Assembly (NCBI GenBank): GCA_012976225.1
Contig: JAAVVG010000025.1
Location: 1-64,000 of the forward strand
Reading direction: 5' to 3'
Length of the DNA: 64,000 bases
Source: Golubevia sp. BC0850
Lineage: Eukaryota > Basidiomycota > Exobasidiomycetes > Golubeviales > Golubeviaceae
Positions 32,886 to 45,180 of this stretch are shown piece by piece; the first letter of the stretch is position 1, and every line of letters begins with the position of its first letter. The notes under the pieces were generated by a model. The model made no database searches. It was not told the DNA's origin and worked only from the letters and a program-made list of their open reading frames with translations. The translations under genes and the position numbers were made by a program.

Positions 32886-35241
32886 ATGCGTGAGGTTAGT
32901 AATGTCGACTTTCTAGGTAGTCCGGAAACTCTATTGGAGTTGTGCAGTGTCTAATCTGACATGCTCTAATCTTCCCTCCTCCCCTCTTAGGTTCTCTCTC
33001 TTCATGTCGGTCAAGTAAGTGTCTCTCTTTGTTTTGGTGATGTCCCTCTCTAGACCCCCTTCTGATATCTCTGGTCTCTTTCGTTTTCCCTCAGGCCGGA
33101 GTCCAAATGTTGGTATGGTCCTTCCTACCTTCCTAAACCCTTCGCTCGCCTGGCCAGCTTCTAACACTAACGCCTCCTTCTCTTCCCCCTTCTGTTCGAT
33201 TTAAAAAGTGGTAACGCCTGTTGGGAAGTGAGTTTTTTCTGCTCTTCATTCCATCTCTCTCTGAGACGTCGCTGACCTTCTCGTCCTCCCTCCCTCCTCA
33301 AACAGCTCTACTTGGCTGAACACGGTCTAACTCCTGATGGACGTGTCGCTGAGGGTTCTCCCGCTGGAGACGATGCTGGATTCTCTACTTTCTTCTCTGA
33401 AACTGGATCTGGTAAAGTGAGTCTTACTTTCGCTTGAGTTGACGAGAGAGTGGGAGGAATAGAGGCGGAGTAGAAAGGGCAGGAAGGAGATGGGTCGACA
33501 GAGATGGAATCACCTCTATAATATAGGAACGAGAGCGATCGTTCAATTCATCAACCTGTCTACCATCGATTGAGAAATTTCGTAGAGTCTCTATCAGACC
33601 CCCAAGCAGTTCAAACTGATCTTATCTCTTCCTCTCCTCCTCTCCTCCAGTACGTTCCACGTTCCATCTACGTCGATCTCGAACCAAATGTAGTCGATGA
33701 AGTCCGTACTGGAACCTATCGTTCCCTCTTCCACCCAGAGACTCTAGTCACTGGAAAGGAAGATGCTGCCAACAACTACGCTCGTGGTCACTACACCGTA
33801 GGAAAGGAGCTCATCGATCAAACTCTTGATAGGGTTCGTAAACTAGCTGATGCTTGTTCCGGACTTCAAGGATTCTTCGTATTCCACTCTTTCGGTGGAG
33901 GTACCGGATCTGGTTTCGGATCTCTCCTTCTAGAGAGATTGGCCCAAGATTACGGAAAGAAGGCCAAGTTGGAATTCTCAGTTTACCCTGCCCCAATGTG
34001 AGTGTTTGGATGATCGAGAGAGGCTTTGAGCGGCCGCTAGCAACACACTCGGTGCTGCCGCCAACTCGGAAAGAGGCCTTGAAGCGATCTAACTGAACCG
34101 CATCTCTATCTTCCTCCTCAGGATGTCTTCTTCCGTTGTTGAACCATACAACTCCGTCTTGACCACCCACACTACTTTGGAGAACTCTGACTGTTCTTTC
34201 CTAGTAGACAACGAGGCCATCTACGACATCTGCAAGAAGAACTTGGGAATACAATCTCCGGGATACCAAAATCTCAACAGACTTATCGCTCAAGTAGTCT
34301 CTTCAGTCACTGCTTCTTTGAGATTCGATGGATCTTTGAACGTCGATCTCAATGAATTCCAAACCAACTTGGTTCCTTTCCCAAGAATTCATTTCCCTCT
34401 AGCTACCTACGCTCCAATCATCTCTGCCGAGAAGGCCTTCCACGAGCAAAACTCCGTTGCTGAGATGACTTTCTCTTCTTTCGAGAAGGGTAACCAGATG
34501 GTCAAGGTCAGTAAAAGGCTGAGTTGTGGCTGGTATCTCGAAGTGAAAATGACCTTTGGCTGACTTTGCCTCGTTCTGCTTTACTCTTTCTTTCAGTGTG
34601 ACCCAAGAGACGGACGTTTCATGTCTTGTTGTCTTCTCTACAGAGGAGATGTCGTCCCAAAGGACGTCACCTCTGCTGTTGGAGCCATCAAGCAAAAGAG
34701 AACCATCCAATTCGTCGATTGGTGTCCAACCGGATTCAAGATTGGTGAGCATTTCCTGTCTATCTAGACTTTTGTTTCCAGATCTTTCGTTCCTTTTCCT
34801 TCTCTTTCCTGATCGCCCCCTCATTTTGCCTTCGGCTTTCTCATTCCCTCTCTCAGGTATCTGTAACGAGCCACCTACCTCTGTCGGATCCGACCTCGCC
34901 AAGGTCTCCAGATCTCTATGTATGCTGTCTAACACCACAGCCATCGCCGCTGCTTGGTCCAGACTTGACCGCAAGTTCGACTTGCTCTACTCCAAGCGTG
35001 CCTTCGTCCATTGGTACGTCGGAGAGGGTATGGAGGAAGGAGAGTTCTCCGAGGCCAGAGAAGATCTGGCTGCTCTTGAGAAGGTGAGTAAGAAAGACAT
35101 GTCAGAAAGTGAAGCCTCCGATTGAGATTCGATTCTGACTCGTTTTGTTCTCTCTCTCTCCCCCTCCGAACCTTCTAGGACTACGAAGAGGTTGGAATGG
35201 ACAGTGTCGCCGACGACATGCAAGAAGAAGAAGAGTATTAG
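32886..35241 (+). CDS. TUB1: Alpha-tubulin
   Basis: Ten exons: 32886-32894, 32991-33014, 33095-33108, 33209-33227, 33306-33417, 33651-33998, 34122-34506, 34597-34744, 34857-35083 and 35179-35241. Together they encode about 449 residues. The product starts [20 protein letters not shown] and holds the GTP-binding [10 protein letters not shown] loop, [38 protein letters not shown] and [19 protein letters not shown]. It ends in the acidic tail EEEEY with a C-terminal Tyr. It pairs with beta-tubulin to build microtubules. The first four exons are tiny, as is common for fungal tubulins. At the exon 6/7 junction the usual PQV(S/A)TAVVEP reads [10 protein letters not shown], an odd local sequence. 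It marks a conserved right border to the metabolite block. Confidence 0.96.
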
Positions 35242-35777
35242 ACTACTCGCTTCGATGTATGCCTTCTTCAGTGGATCCGTCTTCCCAAGTTCAACAAAAG
35301 GTGCTTCGCTTCAAGAACGCAACCCCTCCCCCATCCTCTTCACTTCTTTTCTCAGGTCTTGTCTTTGCAGCTAAGCCCGCGCTCTAGGCCCTATTATCGA
35401 TGAAATGAAAAGTAAAGTTCTCTCCCAATCTACTGTTTCGAATTGATATTCTCAGGCAAACAGAATCGGTCGAGGATCAAATCTTTGAGGCTTCCTTTCA
35501 TGAAAAGTATCGGGCAAGTGGTCGTTTCAAAGAGTAGATCTTGATTTGATCTACGTCATACTAGTGCTACAAGGTTTTCAGAAGGCTTTTCTTCGGGATC
35601 TTGATAACAGGTAATGAAATGGGGCGAAGAAGAGCGTCGCGGTTTGCCTTTCAAACTTGCGCTCGCTTCGACATCTGGACAGGACAATTGCAGAAAGGTC
35701 AGATGGAAGTGACTTGTGACTTGTGGGTCTGTATAATCCGACCCACTGGAATGTACAACTCACCTCGACGTTATCCA
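35242..35777. other. Convergent 3' region
   Basis: This is the alpha-tubulin 3' end and the 3' flank of the small secreted-peptide gene. Short frames only; nothing is supported. Confidence 0.4.
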
Positions 35778-35978
35778 TCACCAATCATCTTCATCGTCGT
35801 CGTCCCTCTCTTCAGGGGTGTCTTCGGGTAGCATGACGAACCCTCTTTCGATTTGGTCGATGAATTCTCTTTGCATAAGTTCTTGAAGTTGCTCTCCTGT
35901 CATAGCTAATGTGGGGAGAAAGAGGCTTGTTGATAAGAAGAGTAAAAGAATAGAACTTGCGAAGGTGGGGATCTTCAT
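35778..35978 (-). CDS. Tiny secreted acidic peptide (66 aa)
   Basis: A single open frame starts MKIPTFASSILLLFLSTSLF with a strong signal peptide ending near LPTLA. The mature part of about 40 residues begins MTGEQLQELMQREFIDQI and ends in a run of Asp/Glu before a final Trp. There are no cysteines. A short ORF can arise by chance, but the sequence of signal peptide, amphipathic segment and acidic tail is orderly. No family is recognised. Exons beyond this frame cannot be excluded. Confidence 0.45.
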   Translation of the reverse strand: MKIPTFASSILLLFLSTSLFLPTLAMTGEQLQELMQREFIDQIERGFVMLPEDTPEERDDDDEDDW

Positions 35979-36561
35979 GGCTGGGTGGACTTGTAAGGCT
36001 TCTGGTAGGTGTTTGGTTAGGGCTAGTCAAGTTGTTGCGTAAGTGAGAGCTGTGATTTGGGTAGGTGTATTAGAGGATCGGGAAGAGAGGGGCGGGAGAA
36101 AATAGAGAAGAGGGGATTCTCGATTCTCGCCTTTTAATCCTTTCGCCTCCTCCCGCTAGTACATTTGAAGATTCTGCTAGCGCTGAAATATCTCTTATCA
36201 TTTGGATTGCCGGGGGCCAAAGTCGGGACAAGGAGGCTGCTCTCCAAGAAAACTGAGGGTCAGGTGTTGACGTCGTGATTTCCAACTCGAACCGAACCCG
36301 CCTCTTTCGCAAAAGCACGATCGGATCCAATCCACATATGCTGTTTTTGAGAAAGACATCATGTAGCATAATTTCAAGATCTCTTTCGAGCGCAAGACTC
36401 GTCTCCCACTTGTGAGAGTCGTGAGAATCTGTTCGACGTCACGCCCAAAAGCAAAATGAGTTGTATGCTGGCTTGAAGTCTCAGGACAGATTACAGAAGG
36501 TGAGAACAAGATACAAAAAGTAACCGAGAAAGTCAGATTGACGAGTCTTCAGCGAGCATCA
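35979..36561. other. Intergenic, no supported gene
   Basis: It holds the promoter of the small peptide gene on the left and the 3' flank of the DUF6534-like gene on the right. Minus-strand frames here lack domain support. Confidence 0.4.
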
Positions 36562-37813
36562 TCAAAAAATCAGGGGTTGCGTCTTCTTCTCCAACGAACT
36601 TTTTCCTATGACATTCGTGATGTTTCTTCCCTGTCCCATTTCGGGATCGTTCACGTCCGCTCTGAACCCAGATTCTACTAGTTCTCTAGCTGCAAGCGGC
36701 TCTCCCAAGCTCTCTCTTGTTGAGTCTCTGGCTAGCAAAGCTGATAGAAGGACGATAGGATAAGTGGTAGCCAAAATGGACAAGGTGACTTGAAACTTGG
36801 CGTCCTTGGAGAAAATGAAGAGAACAGCCGTGATGATCGTCAATCCTGAAATTGCTACGTTGCTTATGAGAGATCTGATGAGTATCCCGAAAAGAACCTT
36901 GTCTGTTCGTTTGAACGGCGACCGCATGGACAGGAGAGCCCTTGCGAACGTCACTGCTATGCAGAGACTGAAGGCCGCTGTTAGACAGATATGAGTGGTA
37001 AAGAGAGCTAGGAGAAGTGAGGTGTAACAGAAGTCAGAGTGAAGGTCAACTTGTCAACATCGCTCTAGATTCCACGACCACGGATTCTCTCTCGAACTTT
37101 GCCACTCACGCGCAAGAACAGGATAAGATCGAAGGTCCTTTCCAGACCATCCAGAGTAGCTGTAGCTGACACCGACTTCCCCCATGGTCAATTCGGTGAC
37201 GAGTACCAAAAGACCCAGCTGTTGTAATCGCTTAGGTCTTTCGAGTAAGCTCCAGCAGCGGTAGGCGAAATAGCTCTGGGCGAGGACCTGGTTTGGTATT
37301 CTCAAACAATACGCAGTACTTGTTTGCCAGGATGGAAAGGATGATAGCTCGCCGATTGCCATCTTCCAGTTGGCTTGGAGGCAGAGCGCCGTGGCAGCTA
37401 GTTCCAATACTGTCGTTAATCCGACCTGCGAAATAACGAGACTGTGTCAGCTCAAATTGCTTGACCTTCTATTCCCTTTTTATCTAGTAATAACTGTTGC
37501 TGCTTGAAGGCAACAAGATATGGGTTCGCGTCCCTACACATCCCACGTTTCAACTCACCATGATTCTGAGAGAAAGAGGATCTGTCTGCTGGTAGCGAAT
37601 AAAATAGCTAGAAGAGCGAATTGGTGAAATGTGAGTTCATCCAGGAGAGGGAACTAATGAGTCTCTGACAACTGATGAAAGGCTCGAAAGGGAAGACTCG
37701 CTGTATACTCACAAAGCTACCATCGCGAGGAGCACACCTTCCAACATAAATCCAAGGCTGTTGCCCAGAGAGACAAAAGCAAGAGTTCTGGAAATGTGTT
37801 CAGAATCGCTCAT
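36562..37813 (-). CDS. Multi-pass membrane protein, DUF6534-like
   Basis: The start at 37813 gives MSDSEHISRTLAFVSLGNSL and a first membrane span (LGFMLEGVLLAMVA). Exon 2 (37607-37559) encodes FYFIRYQQTDPLSLRIM. Exon 3 from 37425 has two or three spans and YFAYRCWSL, the YxxxRIW-type motif of the family. The last exon encodes SPFKRTDKVLFGILIRSLIS and further spans, ending in a soluble tail at 36562. DUF6534 proteins are seven-helix basidiomycete membrane proteins of unknown role. An exon between 37054 and 36954 is uncertain. Confidence 0.7.
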
Positions 37814-38159
37814 TTCGTGAGGAAAGGAAGAGAGATGGATAGAGCGTCTCCATCACCATACTTTGTTTGTGAAGGTGTCGCCTCGTTTAGGCTAATCGAA
37901 GGCGATCCAGGCGAGAACTTCAATCTGGAGGTGAACCCCTTTAGGGAGAGGAATATCGATATGGATTCGCATCAAGTCGAACAAACCCCTTTCGTTTTCG
38001 AGCTAACCTTTCTCGGGGACTCAATTCCAGATCTGACAAAGGCAATGCAAAACAACATTAGTCATACATGCTGAGGTGTAAACAATTCTTCAAAGCAGAG
38101 CAACATAAGCTTTTGACGAAATCTAGATGGGAATATAAGAGTCGATGAATGAGATAAGT
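37814..38159. other. Intergenic between two minus-strand genes
   Basis: It must contain the promoter of the DUF6534-like gene and the 3' end of the NAD kinase gene. No gene is supported. Confidence 0.45.
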
Positions 38160-41100
38160 TCACTCAGTAGCTTCACTTTCGCTTTCCGTCTCGCTCTCAT
38201 CTTCCCCATAGACGACAAGAGCAGTTCCACCACTTCCAGAACTATTCCCACCTCCATCTGCTACATCGCCTCCAAGCTGAGAATTGAGAGGAGTAATAGT
38301 AGCGTTTGAGGTCCCTCGACGTTTCGTCTGACTTGAATTTGAACCCCTTCTACCACTCCCGATAGTTGAGTTCTCTCCTTTCGACTTGGAATCGACCTTG
38401 CTAAAGATTGAAGCGGCGGAAACAGGGTTTCCTCTTGAACTTGAGAACCCAGCTCTTGGAGCATCCACATTTCTAACACTTGCAGTATCCATAGAAGAAA
38501 TCCCTTCTCCGTCTTTGGAAGTAGCTGAAGTTCTTTCATCTCCATCCTTTGGGTCCGTTTCATTTTGTATAGCGTCTAATCTAAAATCAGCGTGAGCTAG
38601 ATGTCTTTCGGAAATAGCTCTTGGAGGTTCAGGGGGACCTGCCAGCCCGAATCTAGAAGGAGAGTTGAGAGTTGAGTTTTCGTTGGAGTTGGATCTTGAG
38701 CTTGAATCCGTCGAGTGATTGGAGATTGGAGAAGGGGCAGGTCTGACATGAGATGTTGAAGTTGCGTGCGTTGTTAAAGTCGAGAGAGAAGGTGAAGCTT
38801 GACCAGAGTTCTGAGATTGAGAAGGAGTTGTTGATGTTGATGTTGACGATGATGAATTGTGATTGCTAGATTTATGATTGGCAGCTGGAGTGAGAGCCAT
38901 CAACTTGGAAAGAGCTTCGTTGGAACCTCTTCTACTCGGGTTGTTTGAGTTAGAAGCAGATCTTCCAATGTTTCCTGCGAAGGTCGTGTTTAGACCATTC
39001 GGTAGAGACAGAGAAGAAGTCGATCTTGAGCTCGACTCCCTCCTATGATGGTGCGAATGATGGTGATGAGGCTTGGAATGGGTTGGAGTGCCAGCTCTTG
39101 TCGGGTTGGCGCTTGAGTCGTCGATGTCGAAAGCTTCTTGATGTGTAAAGAGATTTCGAAGCCAAAAAGAAAGAGGATAGAGACAAGGGCAAGGTCAGCG
39201 AGACAAATTGAGATAACACAAACAGGAGACCGAGGAGCAAAAGCTTCACATAGCTTCGAAGACTCACCTTCTTCCTCTTGATCTTCTTCTTCTTCTTCCT
39301 CCTCCTCCTCCTCTTCATCCTCATCTTCTTCGTCATCATCATCCTCCAGAGTAACCTTCTTCTTTTGTTTGACTTCTTCGTCGGTTTTCTCTTTCTTCTC
39401 TTTCCACTCTCCTTGAGCTTGATCCTCTCCTTCATCTTGCCCTTGATTTCTCATTGACTCTTTCTCCGTTCCTTTGGATTGACCCTCTCTCTCCCTTTCC
39501 TTCCCTTTCCCCTTACCTTTCCCTTTCTCTCGTCCGTCCTTCTTCTCCCCCTCTCCCTCAACAACGACAAAACTCTTCTGTCTCTGTCTTTCATTCCACT
39601 TCAAGGTTCTACTAATACTCTTAAACCAATCAGTGCTTTGATTCTCGGAGCAGACCGTTGGGAAAGGATATTTTGAAGCAGTGACTTTGATATGATCTCC
39701 TTGACGTAATTCTACTCTTCCTCTTCCATCGAAAGAAGCCCAAGCTGTAGATCTTGAATTGTAAGGAACTGCTATCCGAAGCTCTATTGAATCTGGAAGA
39801 AGCATTGGTCTGAAAGATAAGGTATGAGGACAAATCGGAGTGATCAAAATGGCTGGGATCTCTGGATGAACTAGAGATCCTCCGGCTGAAAGCTGAGAGC
39901 AGGCGACGAATAGATGAAGAGATCGAAGGAAAGTTCAGCCAACGCGAGATAGGAGAGCATTGAGAATTTCCTGAAGAGAACTCACAGAGTAAGCAGTAGA
40001 ACCAGTTGGAGTCGAAATACACAATCCATCAGCTTGAGCTGTTGTCATATGATGTTCGTCACCTAGAAATTGATGGAGAAGAGAAATCCAGGATTGTAAG
40101 TCATCACCACATTGTGATTTCACTCAGAATCTCCAAAGCACTAGTAACTCACCAAAAACCTCCAACAAACTAACGTAAGGACTCGGACCTCTATCAACCA
40201 CCAAATCATTCAAAACCTCAAAAGTCTCCACCGGTCTAGTATAAAAGCACATGACTTCCTTGTCTTTCTTACCTTTCCCCCTTTCATTATTCTTACCAAA
40301 AGCTCCATTGACTTTCTCTCCCTCTTCCTCTCTCTTCGGACTGCCAAATTCCTCCTCTTTCAAACCCAAGCAATTTTTTCTCTCCGGATCTTCAATCCCT
40401 TTCCAACCACTTTCTTTAATAGATTTCATGATGATTTCTCCAGTTTTGCCAGATTTGATTGCTTTTCTCATCATTCTATCTCCTTTACCTCCATCTCCAT
40501 TTCCTTCCCCACCTCCAGTTGAAGAAGAGTTTTGATTTTGAGGAGAAGCAGTAGCTCTATAAACAGTAGCTGTAAATCTCATTCTAAGATTGACTCGAAT
40601 CCCATCATCCAAAGAGTTTTGCATCACTGATTTATAATTTTCGAAATCGAAATTGGTTAAGAAACCTAGAGAACCTAAAGCGAATGGAAGGACTGGAGGG
40701 ACAATTCTTTGGAAAAGCCATGAACAGAATAGCACTGTTCCGTCTCCTCCGAGCTGATGGTTTCGAAATGCGAATGCATAGAGCGGGTCAGTGCGCATGA
40801 GAGGGGCAAGAGAGACGGGAACATGACTCACAGTAACCACGAAATCAAACAAGTGAGGACTTCTAGAACACATGTCTGAAGTCCAATACCTTAATTGACC
40901 TTCTCCATGTCCGTTCCCATGTCCATTTCCATTTTCACTTTCTCCACTTTCACTTCTTCCTCTTCTCTCCTTTCCGTTTCCGTTCGCTCCTCCATTCCCA
41001 TTACCGTTTCCACCAGAACCATTCCCATTGTTCACAGATTCGAAAACCTTTGGATAATCTCTTTTGATTCCTTCAGAATCAAACCTTTTTGAAGTTTTCA

Positions 41101-42425
41101 ATTGAGAATCAACGTAAACTATCAAACCTCTATCTTTGCCATTTCTAGGAGTCAACATTAACCATAAAGCCAATTCTCTAGTCAACTTGATAAGATGATT
41201 GTCTCTTGCTTTTGTGATTATCAGGACTGAATGGATGTTTGATTTGACTCTGGCACGACCTGGAGAGGGGTTTAGGAGGGGAGATGGATGGTGAGATGGA
41301 GAGTGGTCAGGATGAGAGTTTATGAAAGAAAGAGTTCTAAGGTTTCAGAGATTATGACTGAGAGACTCTTTAAGTCTCTAGTTCTTGTTGAACAGGGAGA
41401 ATAGAGAGCAGTGATCAAAACACCTCTACTTGACTAATCTACTCTCTCTTTCTCCAACCCTCTATCCCCCTTCCACCAACCCAGATCTCTCTCTCTCCTT
41501 CTTTCTTCAAGAGCCAAAGCTCCCAAACAAGATACTCACCAAGCTGTTTACTCATCTCCCTGACTCCGACAGCAGTTTCAGCCAACTGTCTAGTTAAACT
41601 TCTGACTCTATCTTCATCTTCCTCATCTTGAGAATCCAAAGTAAAAGAGGAGCCTCTAGAATAAGTTCCACTACTACTGCTACTGCTACTTCCACTCCCA
41701 CTACCGCTACCTTCCCCTTCCTCCTCATCTCCATCATGATTCCTTCGACTTCGATTCCTCTCACTTCCAGAATCTTCATCAGCAGCCCCTCTTATACCTC
41801 TTGACCAACTTTTAGAACCTGATGAAGCTCTTCTTGCAGCATGATCAGCCGAATTACTTGAATCTTGGTTTGAAGAGGATTTCTTTCGAGAGTTAGTAGG
41901 TGGTTGGGATTGAGAAGATTGACCTGATTCGAATTGATGAGTTGAAGCGAAATAATCTGATCCAGTTGTTCCTTCACTGTTACTCGGGATTGGAGTCGAA
42001 AGTTCTTCTCCTACTTCTGAGTTTCTTCTTGAAGTAGAAGTATTAGTGTTTGAAGCAGCATCATTAGCCATCGAACGTTTCTTGTTGGTAGTGCTTGAAC
42101 TTCGCTTTCCTCTTCTAACGCTATTCGTCTTTAAATCTACAGCTCTGTCTAAATAAGAATGAACGAAGCATGGAGAAGTCATTGGTGGTGGAGATGATGC
42201 TGGAGTTGGAGTTGAAGTTGAAGGATTAAAGGTTGAAGATGAAGATGATGAGGATGAGGACTGAATTGGAGGGGGTGGAATCGTTAGACTTGAATTTGAT
42301 GGAGTTGAATTTTGTGAAAAGAGTTGATTGGATTGGGAAGTTAAAGATGGCATCAGAGAAGTTGGAGAGATTGTCGAATCATCATGGGAATCATGGCTAG
42401 AAATGGGATTGGATGATGAGCTCAT
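38160..42425 (-). CDS. NAD(+) kinase (ATP-NAD kinase) with long low-complexity extensions
   Basis: This large gene has five or more exons. Exon 1 (42425 to about 41540) encodes a Ser/Thr/Asn-rich leader of roughly 290 residues ending LTRQLAETAVGVREMSKQLG. The kinase core follows: HSVLIITKARDNHLIKLTRE, then LGGDGTVLFCSWLFQRIVPP with the GGDGT catalytic loop, then FALGSLGFLTNFDFENYKSV. Next come the substrate motifs DGLCISTPTGSTAYS and HPEIPAILITPICPHTLSFRP. A C-terminal extension follows, strongly acidic (39.28-39.36 kb) and then Ser/Asn-rich, ending SESEATE. NAD kinases phosphorylate NAD (or NADH) to NADP and so set the NADPH supply. The tails greatly exceed those of yeast Utr1 and are probably regulatory and disordered. 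Confidence 0.88.
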
Positions 42426-43272
42426 GGTCCACTTCCTGGTGCCTTCCTTCTCTAGCTTGATTTATTAGCTTGATCTATGAGTCAATTCCCTTTGCACTTC
42501 TCTGGATGATTCAAATCCTGTGTTGAGTTACGTAGATTGCGATGATGGAGTTGCAGAGAAGGGGCAACCTTCCAAAATCTCACCTTCGATTGCTGATTTC
42601 GGGCATAAGTGATCTCCTCTTCTATCCTCCCCTCCGGACCACTTGTTCTCTATCAAAATACATTCAAGTTGGTCAGTAATGCCTCTCTAGAGATAGAGAT
42701 AGACAAGGCTATCAAGCGATGCCGAGAGTCCGAGAGAATTGATACGTCTCCTGGGAGCTCTTCCATCTTGACTCTCGGCTTCTACTTTACCGACGTCAAC
42801 ACAATTCTAGTCAACGAGTACATCAAGGACATCATTCTCCTCTAGCTAATTCAGATTCAGACTCAAACTTTAGCTAGGAAGTTAGTTTTTTTTGGTCGCG
42901 GCAGCATCCAGTCAAGAGTAGGCCTAGCCAGCTGCTCGACTCTACCTACTTCTCTTGTTTTACATTATACCTCGTGACTCGTTCTGAGTTCTACCCTATC
43001 CCTTGGAGATCGCCCAGTCGAGCGGATGGTGAGTTGACTAGAGAGCTTAGTGATCAAGCTCTCCTCCCTGAAGAAATGTCACTGCGCATCCGAAGGAAAG
43101 AAGCTAGTCTGACTCCAAGGTTGATTGGAGTACATTGTCTTCTTCTCTTCTACATCGTCAACAGGAATCTTGAATTTACTCGAGATTTTCTTGAACTCTA
43201 TCATTTTGAAGTGACATTGCTAAAATTCCACAGGAACCAAACGAAAAGCTCCACGAATTTCGTCTCGTCAAC
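42426..43272. other. Intergenic; NAD kinase promoter and uncertain frames
   Basis: The left part holds the NAD kinase promoter. A 78-codon plus-strand frame at 42609-42845 has protein-like composition (SNASLEIEIDKAIKRCRESE) but no recognisable domain, and could be a remnant. Confidence 0.35.
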
Positions 43273-44624
43273 ATGTCCGAACAAACAGCAAGTACATCTT
43301 CTAAAGACCAGGAGCATAGTTTGATTTCTGAAGCTCAAGAGTCTTTGGCCAGATTTGATTATAAAATAGCGGAGAAGATCTGTAGTGAGGTTAGTATGAG
43401 AGTGCGATCTTTGAGTGTCTCATTTCAAGGCGAATCTGACTCTTGAATCCCCCTTGCCAATCCTTTAAATTCAAGTTGATTAACGGCAGATCTTTGGATT
43501 CGGTAGATCTTCTTCTCATCAGAAGCTTTGCTCTCAAAAGAACCGGAGCTTTCCATGCGACGATGAAAGATGTCGAAAGAGCGGTGGGAGAAAGGAGTAG
43601 CGAAGAGGTGAGTACCTGATCACTTGCTTTTGAATACTGGAGCAAAACTCACCAATCTTTTCACCTTTCCAACTATCAGACTCACCTGAGAGCTGGGTTC
43701 ACACATCTAGCCTCCGCTTTACACAATCTTGAGATTGTCAACTCTTTCCAGAGCGAAACCTCTACCAACGTTTCAACTGCAGCCAAGCTCACAAGCCTCA
43801 GGAAATATTACAAGTAGTGAGATCTGAGGAGCTCAAAAGCCCATTCGAAAGGGTCTCGGCGGGTTTGTTCATTGACATCCTCTCATTCAGTGACGCTCCT
43901 TCGTTGGCGTTCGAGATGGGAACCTGCAAGCGTTGGAGAGACTCAATTCGTAGGTCTTCTTTAATAACGATGTTCGAAATGGAAGGAAAAGTAGAAAAGA
44001 TAACACAGGGACTGGAAGTCCTTGCCAGCAAAAGCAAGAACTCTCTTCGCAAAGTAGTCATGAGAGTGACGAACTACGTCGCCTCTGCCGAGCGAGAACA
44101 GCTACGAAAGGCTTTATCTTCTTCTTCTTCCAGCCTTCAAACTTTAGCCTTCCACTATAGTGGAGAATTAGAGTCAACACTGCTTAAAATAGCCTTCAAG
44201 TGTCCATCATTAATTGAGCTGGCCTCTGGTCTGATGTTCCACGATACTCAACAATTTGAAGTGATATAGGGGGTATAGAGTTTCCCTTCCCTCTCAATGG
44301 AGAGCAAGACTGAAACGTTTCATATGGAGAAACCGTTTCTTCTGGGAAACGGAGATCTTGGTTTTCAATGATGCTCTCCTGAACTGTCTTCAAGATTCTG
44401 CAGAGGTCGAAATCTCTAGTGAAGTGACATCACAGTGGGTTGTCAATCTCCTATCCTCCGCTTCAAGCCTGATTGAAACCCAGTTTCATCGCATGAAAGA
44501 CGATCTAGTATCCTCAATCCCGTCTATGGCGCTTTCCCAACTCTCATATCTTTGGTTAGACCGGGCTCCTCAGTCAGTCATCAAGGGGGACTCAAACTCT
44601 TTCTTCCGTAGGTTGACATTTTGA
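43273..44624 (+). pseudogene. TPR/F-box protein gene, probably broken (relative of the 54-kb gene)
   Basis: It starts MSEQTASTSSKDQEHSLISE and continues ESLARFDYKIAEKICSE, a TPR-like helix pair. The second exon (from about 43473) carries LLLIRSFALKRTGAFHATMK, and the third (from about 43680) THLRAGFTHLASALHNLEIV. The F-box follows as VSAGLFIDILSFSDAPSLAF, then an LRR-like part (LQTLAFHYSGELESTLLKIA). Order and spacing match the 54.1-55.9 kb gene. The frame changes near 43815 without good splice sites, and a stop at 44267 interrupts the LRR part, which resumes in another frame. I read it as a decaying host gene. Undetected introns are the alternative. Confidence 0.5.
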
Positions 44625-45180
44625 AGTGACGAATCGTGCCACAGATGGAAGACCTTTCGAGACGCCAAAGAGACAGCGCGGAGCGTCGACATCCTGCGCC
44701 TGGGAGTGATAGAGTAAAAAATGAAAGGTGAGTTTGAATTCCAGTGGTGATACAAAGCGAGTTTCAGTAGAAAGACTCACTTGTAGCCTTGGATTCGCTG
44801 CTGCTCGTTCTTCCCTCTGATGTCAGCCCATCCTCAAATCCATTCGTTGATGATGAGTAAAGCAATCTCGACCGGGCATGAATCTAAACTGACTCTGTGC
44901 TTGATAAAGTCGTCTTGAGCGACAGTCGTCATGATTGAAACTGAGTGGTGGTGATTTGAAGAAGAGAGGGTCTTCTTCTTTTCTTCGCTCTTGACTTTCA
45001 ACTTTTCAACCAATCAGGCCCCTTTTCCTTCTCCTCTTCTTCCAACGATAGAAACTGTCTGGCTGATAAAGTTATTGCCGAATCAATCTCCACCACGACT
45101 TCTAGATCGACTCATCCTGAAAGCAAACCTTCGTTGGATTCATAATTCTCGACTTCTCGTCTCGCGATCAGCAATTCAGC
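44625..45180. other. Intergenic, no supported gene
   Basis: Only short shadow frames. The right end may contain the promoter of the next F-box copy. Confidence 0.4.

Noticed and set aside
37500-37550. GGGTTCGCGTCCC, resembling a tRNA T-arm
   Set aside because: The stem is too short and it lies in the intron between exons 2 and 3 of the DUF6534-like gene, with no other tRNA part nearby.
39280-39360. CTT/CCT trinucleotide-rich tract as a satellite
   Set aside because: It encodes the acidic Glu/Asp run of NAD kinase, so it is coding low complexity rather than an independent repeat.
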